The notes below the pieces were generated by a model. The model worked only from the letters and a program-made list of their open reading frames with translations. It made no database searches and was not told the origin of the DNA. A program made the position numbers and the translations under genes. From positions 16,826,425 through 16,890,424 of the forward strand of contig NC_056546.1 in NCBI RefSeq assembly GCF_910596095.1: a stretch of 64,000 bases of DNA. Reading direction: 5' to 3'. Below are positions 1-16,011 of this stretch, in pieces. How positions within the stretch are numbered: the stretch's first letter is position 1; each line of letters opens with the position of its first letter. This DNA is from Thunnus maccoyii (taxonomy: Eukaryota; Chordata; Actinopteri; Scombriformes; Scombridae).

Positions 1-1906
1 TATGTCCTTTTAGGTTCATACCATTTTAACTGTTCACTATTTTTTATTAGCTATGATATATTACACTTTATGTAACAAGGTAATATAATTCCTACTGCCT
101 TACATATCCCTTAAAATAAAAAGTTTATGCTTTCATCCTCTCCCTCTCCTCTCCCCTTTCAGCCCCTGGTCTGTTATTCTGACTTAGATTTAAGCCTCAA
201 ATCCTGAAATAACAGCCTAATGACTCAAGACTCAAGTGTGTGTGTATGTGTGTGTGTTATATGATACCTACATGAGGCCTTAACAGAGGCTCAGGCATGA
301 TCCTTAAATAACAGTGTAATGATGGAGGATGTTTTAGGTGTTAGAACAGGATTGCAAGGAAATTAATAGGAGAGCAAACTAACGATGGGCCATTTTCAGG
401 CCTTAAGTGCTTTCCTTTACCACAGGCAGTGCCGGGAGACTTTTATGAAGAATTTAGCAACACCAGATGTCTATAAATTTGTGTTGAGTAGTGGGACTTT
501 TTAACGCTGGCCAAGTATTTAGGTCCATACATGTTGGAGGAAAGCTTTGAAAAATTCAGTTTGATTCATAACATGTCATTATTGAACATAATTTTATTTG
601 ATATTTTATTGAATTTTAGGTTCACGTAAAAATATCCAGCCTGGCTGGCCTTAATCTCTACAATAACAGCAACACTTTAAATTTAAAAAGATGTACATTA
701 AAGGTGACATTACATTATAAACACAGTAAAAGGAGAGTATTTGATTTATTATGTTAACTATAAAAATGACAGGGAGTTATGTTAAAACAATAACCTATAT
801 AGATAAAAAGAAACAATGCTCTTTTGAATAAAGAAAAGCATGAAAGTACTAAAGCCAACTCTTAAGCAGGAAGTTTCAAAACATATTTGCAGTGTTTCTA
901 ATATTCTATTATTTATTGTGCCACCTTTTTTGTGACAATTATCCTTTCAATAAACCATAATCCAAGTAAATTTCTATTTCTATAATACTTGTAATATAAA
1001 TCATTGATTCTAGGAGAGAAATAAAACGGAAAAAAAATAGAAAGTGAGACATGAGGCAGCACTCTTCTCCAGGCAAAGAGATAGAGAAAGGTTAAGAGTT
1101 TCCTGTAACAGGGCATGTCAGCATTTACTGACTAACAGGTTTAGGTCAGCAGCATTTTTCAATATGTTTTCAATATATATCAATATATCCTAGAGTTAAA
1201 AATGAAAATGAAAGAAAAGCGTTTTGTGCCATTTCTAGTGAGCCTATGTCCGTAACTTAAGAACTTAAGAAGATATAGCAGCAAACTGTGGAACAAAACT
1301 CATATTAAATAGCATGGAGTATTAATTGTTTCTAAATAATACTGTGGATAAACTTCCTCATAGGAAAACATATTTCAAACATTTTTATTCGTAAAAGCTG
1401 TTGAAGTTCTGTTACCAGGACTGCCAGTAGTCATGATTGTGGTTGCTGAAGAAAAATATTTTTCATAGATTTTATCTGTTTAGTGCAGATGACTCCAAAA
1501 TGAAGGTAAATTGATAGTTTAGGTTTCTCTCTATGCAAATTCCATTCAAAGTTGTTCAATTTCAAACATCCAAATTTTATGCAGTTCTGAATTGCAATTT
1601 TGTAGCAGTGGCACCCCCAAGTGTACAACTGACAGACTTATAAACCTTGTAGCATGAAAGTATCCAGATTTGCTGTTGCTGTTGATGACTTGAAATAAAT
1701 TTAAACAGCCTCACCTTTCTTTCTTTTCTATTCTACAACTACCAGTTTGTCAGATCGCAGATTAAGAAAATAGTAGCACTAATACCTCTTGGTGAAGAGA
1801 CAGATTGTTAAGGAAAAGCACAAGTTCATGCCAGCTCAGTTTATCTGCTGAAGCACATCTCATTGAGTTTATACAAACTGCATTTCCTGTTTCCTTCTCT
1901 CCGCAG
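1..1906 (+). other. hpse2: hpse2 last intron (3' part)
   Basis: This is AT-rich non-coding sequence. I see no exon, only a short interrupted TG tract near 236-257. The short open frames here have no recognisable protein similarity and no splice context. Confidence 0.6.
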
Positions 1907-2069
1907 ACATGTCCAGCTGAACGGGGAGAAGTTGCTCATGGTGGACAATGAGACCTTCCCAGAGTTGAAGCCTAAAACGTTGAGGGCTGGACGGACAATA
2001 GCCATGCCTCCCATGACCATAGGCTTTTATGTCATTAAAAATATTAACGCATATGCCTGCCGAAGATAA
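1907..2069 (+). CDS. hpse2: heparanase-2, last coding exon (partial gene)
   Basis: Only the terminal exon of this gene is in the window. It follows a good acceptor (pyrimidine-rich tract then CAG at 1904-1906), reads 53 residues and stops at 2067-2069. The peptide starts HVQLNGEKLLMVDN, contains ELKPKTLRAGRT and ends NAYACRR. It matches the C-terminus of vertebrate HPSE2 (the ELKP-x-LRAGRT core and the NVNALACRYR-like end) better than HPSE, whose tail I remember as quite different. Heparanase-2 is a secreted, catalytically inactive homologue of heparanase that binds heparan sulfate and inhibits heparanase. This segment belongs to the C-terminal domain flanking the barrel, not the active-site region. 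The upstream 1.9 kb is last-intron sequence. The neighbour hps1 follows in the same orientation, which agrees with the adjacent HPS1-HPSE2 pair in human. The exon begins one base before a codon, so the preceding exon must end in phase 2. Confidence 0.9.
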
Positions 2070-2851
2070 CACAGATCTTCCGTCCCTGAAATAAAAGCTC
2101 AGAACTCTACCAAACCGTCAACCCTCTGCCAGCTTGACTCGTTGTCCAGTAAGAGGGTTTATCAGGGGGAGGTCAGAGTACCATGCTAGCAGGGTTTTAA
2201 TGTCTTGCTCAAGGGTGCTTCAGTAGAGTGGACACTTGGCTTGAAACAGTACAATCCTCTGGTTTAAAAACAGCCTCTTTAACCATTATTTCAGCTGTTT
2301 CTGGGGTTTTAAACCTCGAAAAGCTGTTTCTCCACACACACTGACCAAAATCCCCACCGATCTAGTAAATTACAGATGAGCTCGGCTCTTCCCCTGTTCT
2401 CATCTCTAGTCCATCAAAGAAAGACTTTGCCCCACACACATAACAAGGGCTGCACTGAACACTTTTCAATTTCTTCCACCAGCTTTTCCTCATATGCTCC
2501 AAGACTTGTATGGACAGTAATTGTTTTGTGCCTTTGTGTGAAATTTGTGTTTTGTAGTTACAGAAATGCAGTATCAAATTCACAACCACATTCTGGGACT
2601 TGATTAAGCTATATTTTCTCCTCATGGATCGTCAAACCAAGGGTTCTTTCTGTGTCTACCAAGAGAATATTTTTTTTCAATCTCTTTTTCTAATTTTTTA
2701 CTGACCGACAGACAAAAAAGAATGGGAGAAAACTCAGAACAGGCAGTGTTGCTGAAGCATTCACAAGTTCAACTTCAGTTTGACTCGATCCTCTACGCAA
2801 AGAGAAAATAGCATGGAGTGTGTAAGGTCATGTCTGGACTGGGGGCTGTGT

Positions 2852-2853
<2 letters not shown>

Positions 2854-2890
<37 letters not shown>
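2854..2890. repeat. GT dinucleotide microsatellite
   Basis: An uninterrupted GT run of about 37 bases in the hpse2 3' flank, followed by an imperfect CG/TG tail. It is likely to be length-polymorphic. Confidence 0.95.
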
Positions 2891-2894
<4 letters not shown>

Positions 2895-4015
2895 CGCATG
2901 TGTTTTATTGATAAAGCTACTGATGTGTCTGTCAAGTCTGTTTGACGTATTTTTATTTTCTTTACAAGTGGCTTAAAAGGAAAATCTGTTTCTTTTAAAG
3001 GCTGTTTTTTTGTATGTTCTGTGTATGTTCTGCTTTTTTGCAGCAGGTTTCAATCAGTTTGACTGCAGAATATGACAGCCAGGATGTGTCGCTGGGTCTG
3101 TTTGCAGCGAGCTGAGGAACAATGTGAACTCATCCATAACATGTGTCTTCATATAGCCTGCATCCATACAAAATCTGGGTTTAGCTTTCCACTCAGAAAT
3201 TCTAAAATCTTTTTTTAACCTTTCTCACTATATCTTCAGCGTGATCTCACATTTTTATAATCTTCTTATGCTGCTAGTTTTTTAAAACTAAATACACATT
3301 ATATATATTTTACATATTTTGTACAGATTTACTGTCATATATTATTAGATAATGTAATGTACATAAAAGGAGTGATGAATATAAGTGACACAAGCTTGAT
3401 ATGTTTACTTACATACAGTATACAGCTAATTTATATGATTAAATACTTTGTCATAATTTTCTATCATAAAAAACTTGGTTATTTTAGAGGTACAAATGCC
3501 CCAACTGTAGAGCAAAAAATTTAATAATTTTCTGTTCTTTGAATGACAGTGTGACCGAGTCACTGTGTTAAGGTGCAAATGTCGTAGGTACAGAAAATGT
3601 GTTTGCAAGAAAAAGGAATCACTTTAAGATGCTGCCCACGTTTGACATCTGCATTTACTTCTGTTTTATTTCAAAATATTCTGACCACCTTATTTTATAA
3701 TGGGCTTGGTCTTTTCCAAACAAAAAACCACAGAGTGAGTGCAAAACATTGTCTGAAAATATTTGGTCACTTTGCTTATTATGTGCTCTGAACTGTCAAA
3801 AACAAAGACAGCGATAACATTGCTAAACTCATACATGGTAACGATAAGCAGGAGCAGGTTCAGTTCCTGAATGTGTTAAATATAAATAATATTTGTCCTC
3901 TGAATGTGTAATGTAGAGGTGTTCATATTTCTTTTGGAGAGCATTATTTTATTATGTAAAGTGTGTTATTGGATAGTATTATTTTTTGTAAAAAAAAAAA
4001 AAAGTTTACATTGAT

Positions 4016-4021
4016 AATAAA
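4016..4021 (+). terminator. hpse2: candidate distal polyadenylation signal for hpse2
   Basis: A canonical AATAAA hexamer on the + strand, downstream of the hpse2 stop and before any feature of the next gene. It is a single-hexamer call, so it is only a candidate. Confidence 0.3.
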
Positions 4022-4030
4022 CACTTCAAA

Positions 4031-6660
4031 TACCACTTGTTCTGTATATTCTTCAGTACTAAGTAGTAAATTCCTGATGCCACAAGCTGCACTAAAGCAA
4101 GGAATGGACATCTACTCGGTTTTTAGTTTGTCAACAGGTCAAACTACATTAAACTTTATAAATATGCTGTGTACAAGAGAGGATTTGGAAGCAAGTACTA
4201 CTTCTCTATATACAGGTATGTCCCATCATGTGAATTAAAACTGACCGGTGCAACCAGACTCCACAGCAGTTCTTGGGATATGATGGGGCAAATCTGCAGA
4301 GGCATATGGTAGTGAGGAGAAGAAAGAAAAAGAGATGAGATGATATGATTTATACCTGCACGGGAGCACAGAGAAGGCAGAAATACCCTCTTAAAGAAAG
4401 AAACCATAAATAAAAACTGTCGAATTCTAGCACCGTCTTAAAAAAAAAAGAACCGCAGTATTAAAGTTAGCATTGTTGGTGCTCACTCACTCACTCTTAC
4501 AGTGGCCCCAGATGTGAAAGCAGCTGGAGCGAGTCTTTGTAGTGGGAAGAGTGCTGTCTTGTCACTGCATGAGGCAGCTGTTGATGGGAAACATGAAGCC
4601 AGGATGGACTAAACCTGCAGACCTCAGCTTTGGCACAGCCAGACTAAACCTGGGCCAGACCTGGCTCAGCGTCTGATGATTCATAGACAACTGGGATCTG
4701 CTCGGTAGGATGATGCGGAGGGGAGATGAGGGGCTGCAGGGACTAAAATGCTCATAGTTTCAGTGACTTACGTTTCTCCCAGCAAAGCACATGAAAACTG
4801 CAATTCAAGCTCATTACAGGCTTGAACTGTACTTAAGTTTCATGACAGTGAGTCATTAACACTGGCAGCCCCTTCTAGAGCTGTGATCCAAAGCATGTAC
4901 CTTTAATTATATTTTTGTTTGAAGTTCCATTCATGGGAAATGGATTTTTGCTTTTATGTAAGTTAGCAGAAATGTTTGGTCTCAGAAATGATCTTCAAGA
5001 ACAGTTTGACTCCATGTGTGGCTCATTTTAAACAGGGCAAAATTGTTGACATCTAAGAATCAAACCAGACTTGTTAACACTTGGTCCATTGATTCAGTGG
5101 TCTTGTGAACAGAAAACTATCATTCATTACAATATGAAGGCCATACATACATACTGTATATGCATACTTGGACCACCTTGCAATCAGATGAACATGCAGA
5201 CATGTTTCATCTTGAAGAAGCACATACAGACATGGGAAAACACAGCGGGTGAGAGAGAGCAGACATGTATAGGTATAAAAAACAGAGGTAATCTGAATTG
5301 GGCTGCACTTTCTCAACACAATCGCTTGAAATCGGGTGTCAAAGTTAGTTTAAACAGGAAAATCGAACTGCATGCCAGGCCAAAACATAATCTAAATAAT
5401 TGAAACTGTTTAAAACAGTAATTTAGTCAAATCAAAAGTATGTTTGTTGGGTAAAATGAGTTTTCGGGGGTTAACGATGACTGACAACAGCGATATCAAA
5501 CTATGAGGCCTTATAGTGAATATCCAGGCATTCAGATCTTATCAAGCCAATCCATGGAAATGCTTTTGTTTGGCGGACTTTGGTTCATATAAACCTGCAC
5601 CTTGTGATAACAACTGCTGAGCGTCACTTCCTCTGACAAAAATCTAATTGTGTTGTGATATAGGAGGACTGCGCCATGTCTGGCCACTTCTGCGTGACAG
5701 TGCCTCCTTAGTGGAGGTAACTGTTACCCAGGCCTGCCTAACACTGTTTATACTCAGTGATCCATTTTGAGACATGCAAGGCCCCCTTTTGCCCTGCTAG
5801 CAAACACTGAGGATTTCATGATGTTTACTCTGTATATACAGGAGTCAGCTTAAATAAGACTTCCATGACTGCTGGATCCCCAGAAAACTGATGGACTAGA
5901 TTAGACTTTGGCCCAAACTTGGAACTCTTGGCATTCTGGCCCATTTTGACCCAAGCAAGGTTAATAAAACATCAATATTTATGTTACGATGGGGTTCTTT
6001 GGTCTGGTCAGAAGCCAAGCATACAATCTGTGCTGAATATTATGATACAACACAGATTTTTTTTTTGGTAGCCATCAGAACATTCTCTGAAAAGCAGCCC
6101 GCAGTTTGGTTTGTGTATATGCAGCATATATGTCTCTTACAAGTTGTTCCCTTGATGATGACTGTAATATTTATATAGGGGCAAATATGGGAGGCTGTTT
6201 ATTTAGTTTATGGTGTATTGTGACTTTTTGATCTGCAATATGATTAAAACTCAAAGTGTATTGCATTATATAGTAATTATCTCATCTTTTAACCCATACA
6301 GATGATTTATGGTGTTTTATTCATCTAAAACTTCTTATAGGATCACTTTGCTCGGCCTATTTCTTGGAGATTACATGAGAATGCATGGCAAATTTAGAAA
6401 TAAAGAGCACAAACACGTCTAATCTCAATCTCAGCCATAAAACTGCATTCCACAAATGCCAACCCATTGTCCACAGCGCAGCCTCTGAATCATGTGCCCC
6501 ACTTTAGGCGGCAGCACATGACTTTTTCCTGCCTCACTGATCACCAGGCTCCTCCGGAGAGGGAGGGTAGGGCAGGCGGGGGGGGGGGCAATCCATTGAA
6601 AAGTGCAGCCTCTTTTGATAGGCCTCAGTCTTTATCCAGGAGCAAGTCTTAACAGGGCGC
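4031..6660. other. intergenic DNA between hpse2 and hps1
   Basis: Both strands hold only short open frames without homology that I recognise. There is no RNA gene and no clear transposon terminus. The 3' end grades into the GC-richer hps1 promoter, with a G tract near 6577-6588. Confidence 0.5.
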
Positions 6661-6930
6661 TCCTCAACACTTTTAAATCCTCTTATCTGTCTCCAGATCA
6701 GCGGTGAAATCGCGCAGCTAAACTTCCTGCGCGTAAAGTCCTGCTGATGTCACATGACGCCGCGGTGTAGTGGAGCTCTGCGGAAGGAAGGAAGCAGCAA
6801 GCAGCAGCAACAGCAGCAGTAGCAGCGATGAAAACGTCCAAAAGCTGCAAGAAACACTGAAGTGAAGTGAGGAAAGTTCTGGGCTGCAGAGATTCTGGAT
6901 GCTGGGATCATCCGGCGCAGAAAACACACA
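6661..6930 (+). promoter_or_regulatory. hps1: hps1 promoter and non-coding exon 1
   Basis: This is a CpG-containing stretch with a palindromic M-box/CLEAR-like element (6749-6758). It is followed by a CAG-rich leader and a consensus donor, ACA|GTAAGT, at 6931. The first coding exon of hps1 (acceptor at 9075-9076) has 74 bases of leader before the ATG, so an upstream non-coding exon is required. The segment ending at 6930 is the best candidate. The transcription start is not defined, and there is no TATA box. Confidence 0.55.
6749..6758 (+). promoter_or_regulatory. hps1: M-box / TFE-MITF motif at the hps1 promoter
   Basis: The sequence GTCACATGAC contains TCACATGA, the preferred MITF/TFE-family octamer (reverse complement TCATGTGA). 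It lies within about 180 bases of the exon 1 donor. HPS1 acts in melanosome and other lysosome-related organelle biogenesis, which is a MITF/TFEB domain of control, so the site is plausible but unproven. Confidence 0.45.
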
Positions 6931-7638
6931 GTAAGTTGTTGTGTAATGAAGTGTAAAAGTGTGTGTTTGTTTTTTCTGTACATGTGAGTGAGAGTCCGTC
7001 AAGGAAGTTAAAGCTTAAAGGGGAACTAACTTTTTGGTTTAGGTAAAACACGAAGTGTAGTTTACGGATCGGATCGGATTCAGAGAGATGCTGAATAATA
7101 TCTAGTCAGATAAAATTGGTCATTTCTTTTACATTGTTCCCGTGTAGATGTTTATGTCTGACTGCACATTGACTGTACTGTAGTTGGTTAGTGAACAGCA
7201 GATGAGTTTCTGCTGGCACACAGCATACACAAGATCAAATGCATTAAAAGCTCAGCAGTTTATATCTGATCAACTTTGGTGATGGTTTGGCGTTTAGGAA
7301 GTGTTGCAATTACATTTTCTGCCTTTCTATCAAGATGAAAGTAGTCAAGAAAGATTCCACATTCATGTTTCCTAATGATCATTAACTTAAATTAATTATT
7401 TTTGATCACATGGAATTCATGAAAGTGCATGAACTGAATGTAAAAGAAAAGTAAATGTCTTGTCAAAAATGGTTGAAAATGAGTGCTCTGGTAGGTTCTC
7501 TGTATTACAAGGAACATGCCTCCCATTTATCAACAAATGAAAGCTCCAAAGATTACCACATGATCACTTTCTCTCATGTCACACACATCTCTTTACACTT
7601 ACTGATCATTTTTCCAGCACTCTTATATCTGTTTTGAC

Positions 7639-8166
7639 CAGTGGTGGTGAAGTGCAATTTTGAGGTAATTGTACTTTACTTGAGTATTTCCATATTGTGC
7701 TACTTCATACTTCCACTTCACTACATTTCAGAGGGAAATATTGTACTTTTTACTCCACTACATTTATTTCACAGCTACAGTTACTTTTCAGGTCAATATT
7801 TTATACATAAAACATATGATCAGTTTGTTATATATGCATTGTTATAGATTAGTATCAGTACACAGTAAGTTGTTCAAATGAGCTCCACCTTGACAACATT
7901 AAATGCTGCTTACATGTGCACATAAATGAATCAGTTTTTCTATTCAAATAATATACTGTATTTACATTTATGATAAATATAACACTCTAAATTGTGCCAC
8001 TTTGCATAATGAGTACTTTTACTTTTGATACTTTAAGTACATTTTGCTGGCAATACTTATATACTTTTACTTAAGTAAGATTTTGAATACAGGAATTTTA
8101 CTTGTAATTGAGTATGTCTTTTTCATTGTGGTATTGCTACTATTATTTACTTAAGTACCATCACTG
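7639..8166. mobile_element. hAT-type MITE with intact 8-bp target duplication
   Basis: The 528-bp element is bounded by short inverted termini (CAGTGGTGGT at the left; the right end reads ACCATCACTG). It is flanked by a perfect direct repeat GTTTTGAC at 7631-7638 and 8167-8174. An 8-bp duplication and CAGTGG-type ends are hAT hallmarks. The interior is rich in ACTTAAGTAC-like repeats and matches a very common fish repeat I remember (GTGGTGGAAAGTAACTAAGT type). It has no coding capacity. It lies in hps1 intron 1. Confidence 0.85.
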
Positions 8167-9080
8167 GTTTTGACTGATAATGTCTTGAAATCCCTCAGTG
8201 TTGGCATTTCTGCCTCTGACCTTTTTTTTTTTTTTTTTATCTAGAAGTTGTCATTGATAAAATATCAGCTGTTAGAGAGTGTTTATTTTAGGCCGAAAGG
8301 CAGGGGAGTGTGGGAAAATCTTATGTTTACCTCCATTTACTCCAGTGGCTAATGTATTCATTACTAGGCCTGTGTGAAAATACATTTCTAGTGATTTTTT
8401 TTTAGTGACACGGACCACATCCACTTTAAGACACTGACTGAATGTTGGTGTGTATGTAACATAATAATGATGGTTTAAAGGTACAAGTGGGATTGTTTTT
8501 GACATGTGTTCTGGGTTCTTTTGGGTTTTATTCAATGAAAAATCTGACGTAGAATATTCAAGCTTCACTATACCAATAATACCATGATACAGTGAAAGAT
8601 TGTATGAGAATTTTCAAATAACAACTGATTTGTTTCACACCATATTTTGTTGGAATTAAAAAGAATAATAAGTACACTCCTCTTTCTTATAAAATTGTGT
8701 CTCAGCAACCATCTTTGTGTGAGATAATTATGTAATCATAATCATCATATCAATACATAGAAATTAGGTTTTTGTGTGCTTCCAAAATAACACTCAGATC
8801 ACATCAGTAAGTCTTAAAATTGTGGCTATTTCCAATTTCTCACATGTCCTAAATCAGTTCAGTCTTCTAACATACAAATGCAAGCATGTCAAAAGAATAT
8901 TTGTTCTGGAATAATTTAAATAGTGAGTTTTATCAAATAGAGATGTAGCTGTGCCGTTCCGGACAGTTTCGGACATTCCTGAACAGTATCATTCCAGACC
9001 TCTATGCTTTAGAAAATCTCTCCCCAGACTCTGTTTTATCTCTTTTGCCTTAACATGTTTAACCTTTTCTTTATAGCATT

Positions 9081-9104
9081 ATGCATCTGGAGTGGTGGGC
9101 GTAA
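9081..9104 (+). CDS. upstream ORF in the hps1 leader
   Basis: The 5' leader in the first coding exon contains ATG at 9081, reading seven codons (MHLEWWA) and a stop at 9102-9104. This is 46 bases before the main ATG at 9151, whose -3 base is C, a weak context. Such an arrangement can lower main-frame translation. Function is inferred from position only. Confidence 0.35.
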   Translation: MHLEWWA

Positions 9105-9150
9105 ATAGGACACCACAGTAAAACAGGACAGGTGTGCATCTGTAGTCCAG

Positions 9151-15058
<5,908 letters not shown>

Positions 15059-16011
15059 ACTCACTCACATAGTTGTGTACACAACAAGAAATTGGCTGCA
15101 TTACTAAGAACAATTACTAAAAACAAACAAACAAAACAAAATCTCTTTAAACTGCACCCTGGGCCTGTGTTTCATGTTTCCACAGTTTTCATTGTGTAAA
15201 AGGTTATGCATCATATAAGTTGACCCATAATGATTTATTGGAAGCACTTAAGTTTATGATTAGCACAATTGAACGCCATCGTGCACTTCATGCACTGTGA
15301 TGTATCTCATATGAAGTAGCTTGACTGTATCACTCCTTAATTGTACATTGTAATATATTTTTTGAATACTCATTTATGACCTGTTTACTATTTATTAGTA
15401 ATATATTGTTATACTGTGCGTGTTTCACTTTGTAGCTGCCACTGATTGGTTTTATAAATGCATACTGTACATTTTTGCGTCTTCAACTCCTGGTCTCATT
15501 ACTTGTATGAATGAAATATGCAACACTAAGACTGTGTGTCTCTCTCATTAGATATTTCCCTTTTTTGTAGATAAAAATATCAGTACTCTCACATTCGTTT
15601 GTTTATTGAACAACTGTAAAACACAGAATTCAAATACTACTGTTTGAACCACTGACCATTGCCTCCATCTCACTAAACCCAGCCAGTCGCAGAGTGTGTG
15701 TTAATGTGTGATGGCGTAATTATTCAGTCATCTGACAATTACTAACCTTGTAACAGCTGGTGATGTACTAAGCTCATCAAATTCAAAGGAAAGTTGCCTA
15801 TAGGTTAGTCTCTACTTTCAGGAGCTTGTCTAACCTTTATGCTTTTAATTTGCTCGCTCAGGCACTCTGGTGTGCATTGTAAAGGTCAGACTGTGCTCCG
15901 TATGTTTTTCTTTCCAGCAGGACTCACTTATGGAGGGCGCCATACAGGCTCACAATGAGAGGGAGGAGTGCATGTAGAGTTCATTGCATTATCAGTCTCT
16001 GGCCTTGAGAA
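15059..16011. other. convergent 3' region of hps1 (+) and st3gal (-)
   Basis: Less than 1 kb separates the two stop codons, so the 3' UTRs converge tail to tail and may overlap. An AATAAA on the minus strand (TTTATT at 15602-15607) would give the sialyltransferase a roughly 410-base 3' UTR. I see no canonical hexamer for hps1 here. Confidence 0.55.
15602..15607 (-). terminator. candidate polyadenylation signal of the sialyltransferase gene
   Basis: AATAAA on the minus strand, about 405 bases beyond the stop codon at 16012-16014. It is the nearest canonical hexamer seen in the right orientation. Confidence 0.45.

Larger units (their letters stand above)
2070..4030 (+). other. hpse2: probable hpse2 3' UTR and flank
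   Basis: This is non-coding sequence after the hpse2 stop. One AATAAA lies only 21 bases after the stop (2090-2095), which may be too close to be the main signal. A second AATAAA lies at 4016-4021. A 3' UTR of up to about 2 kb is therefore possible, but the true end cannot be fixed from sequence. It contains a GT microsatellite at 2854-2890. Confidence 0.4.
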
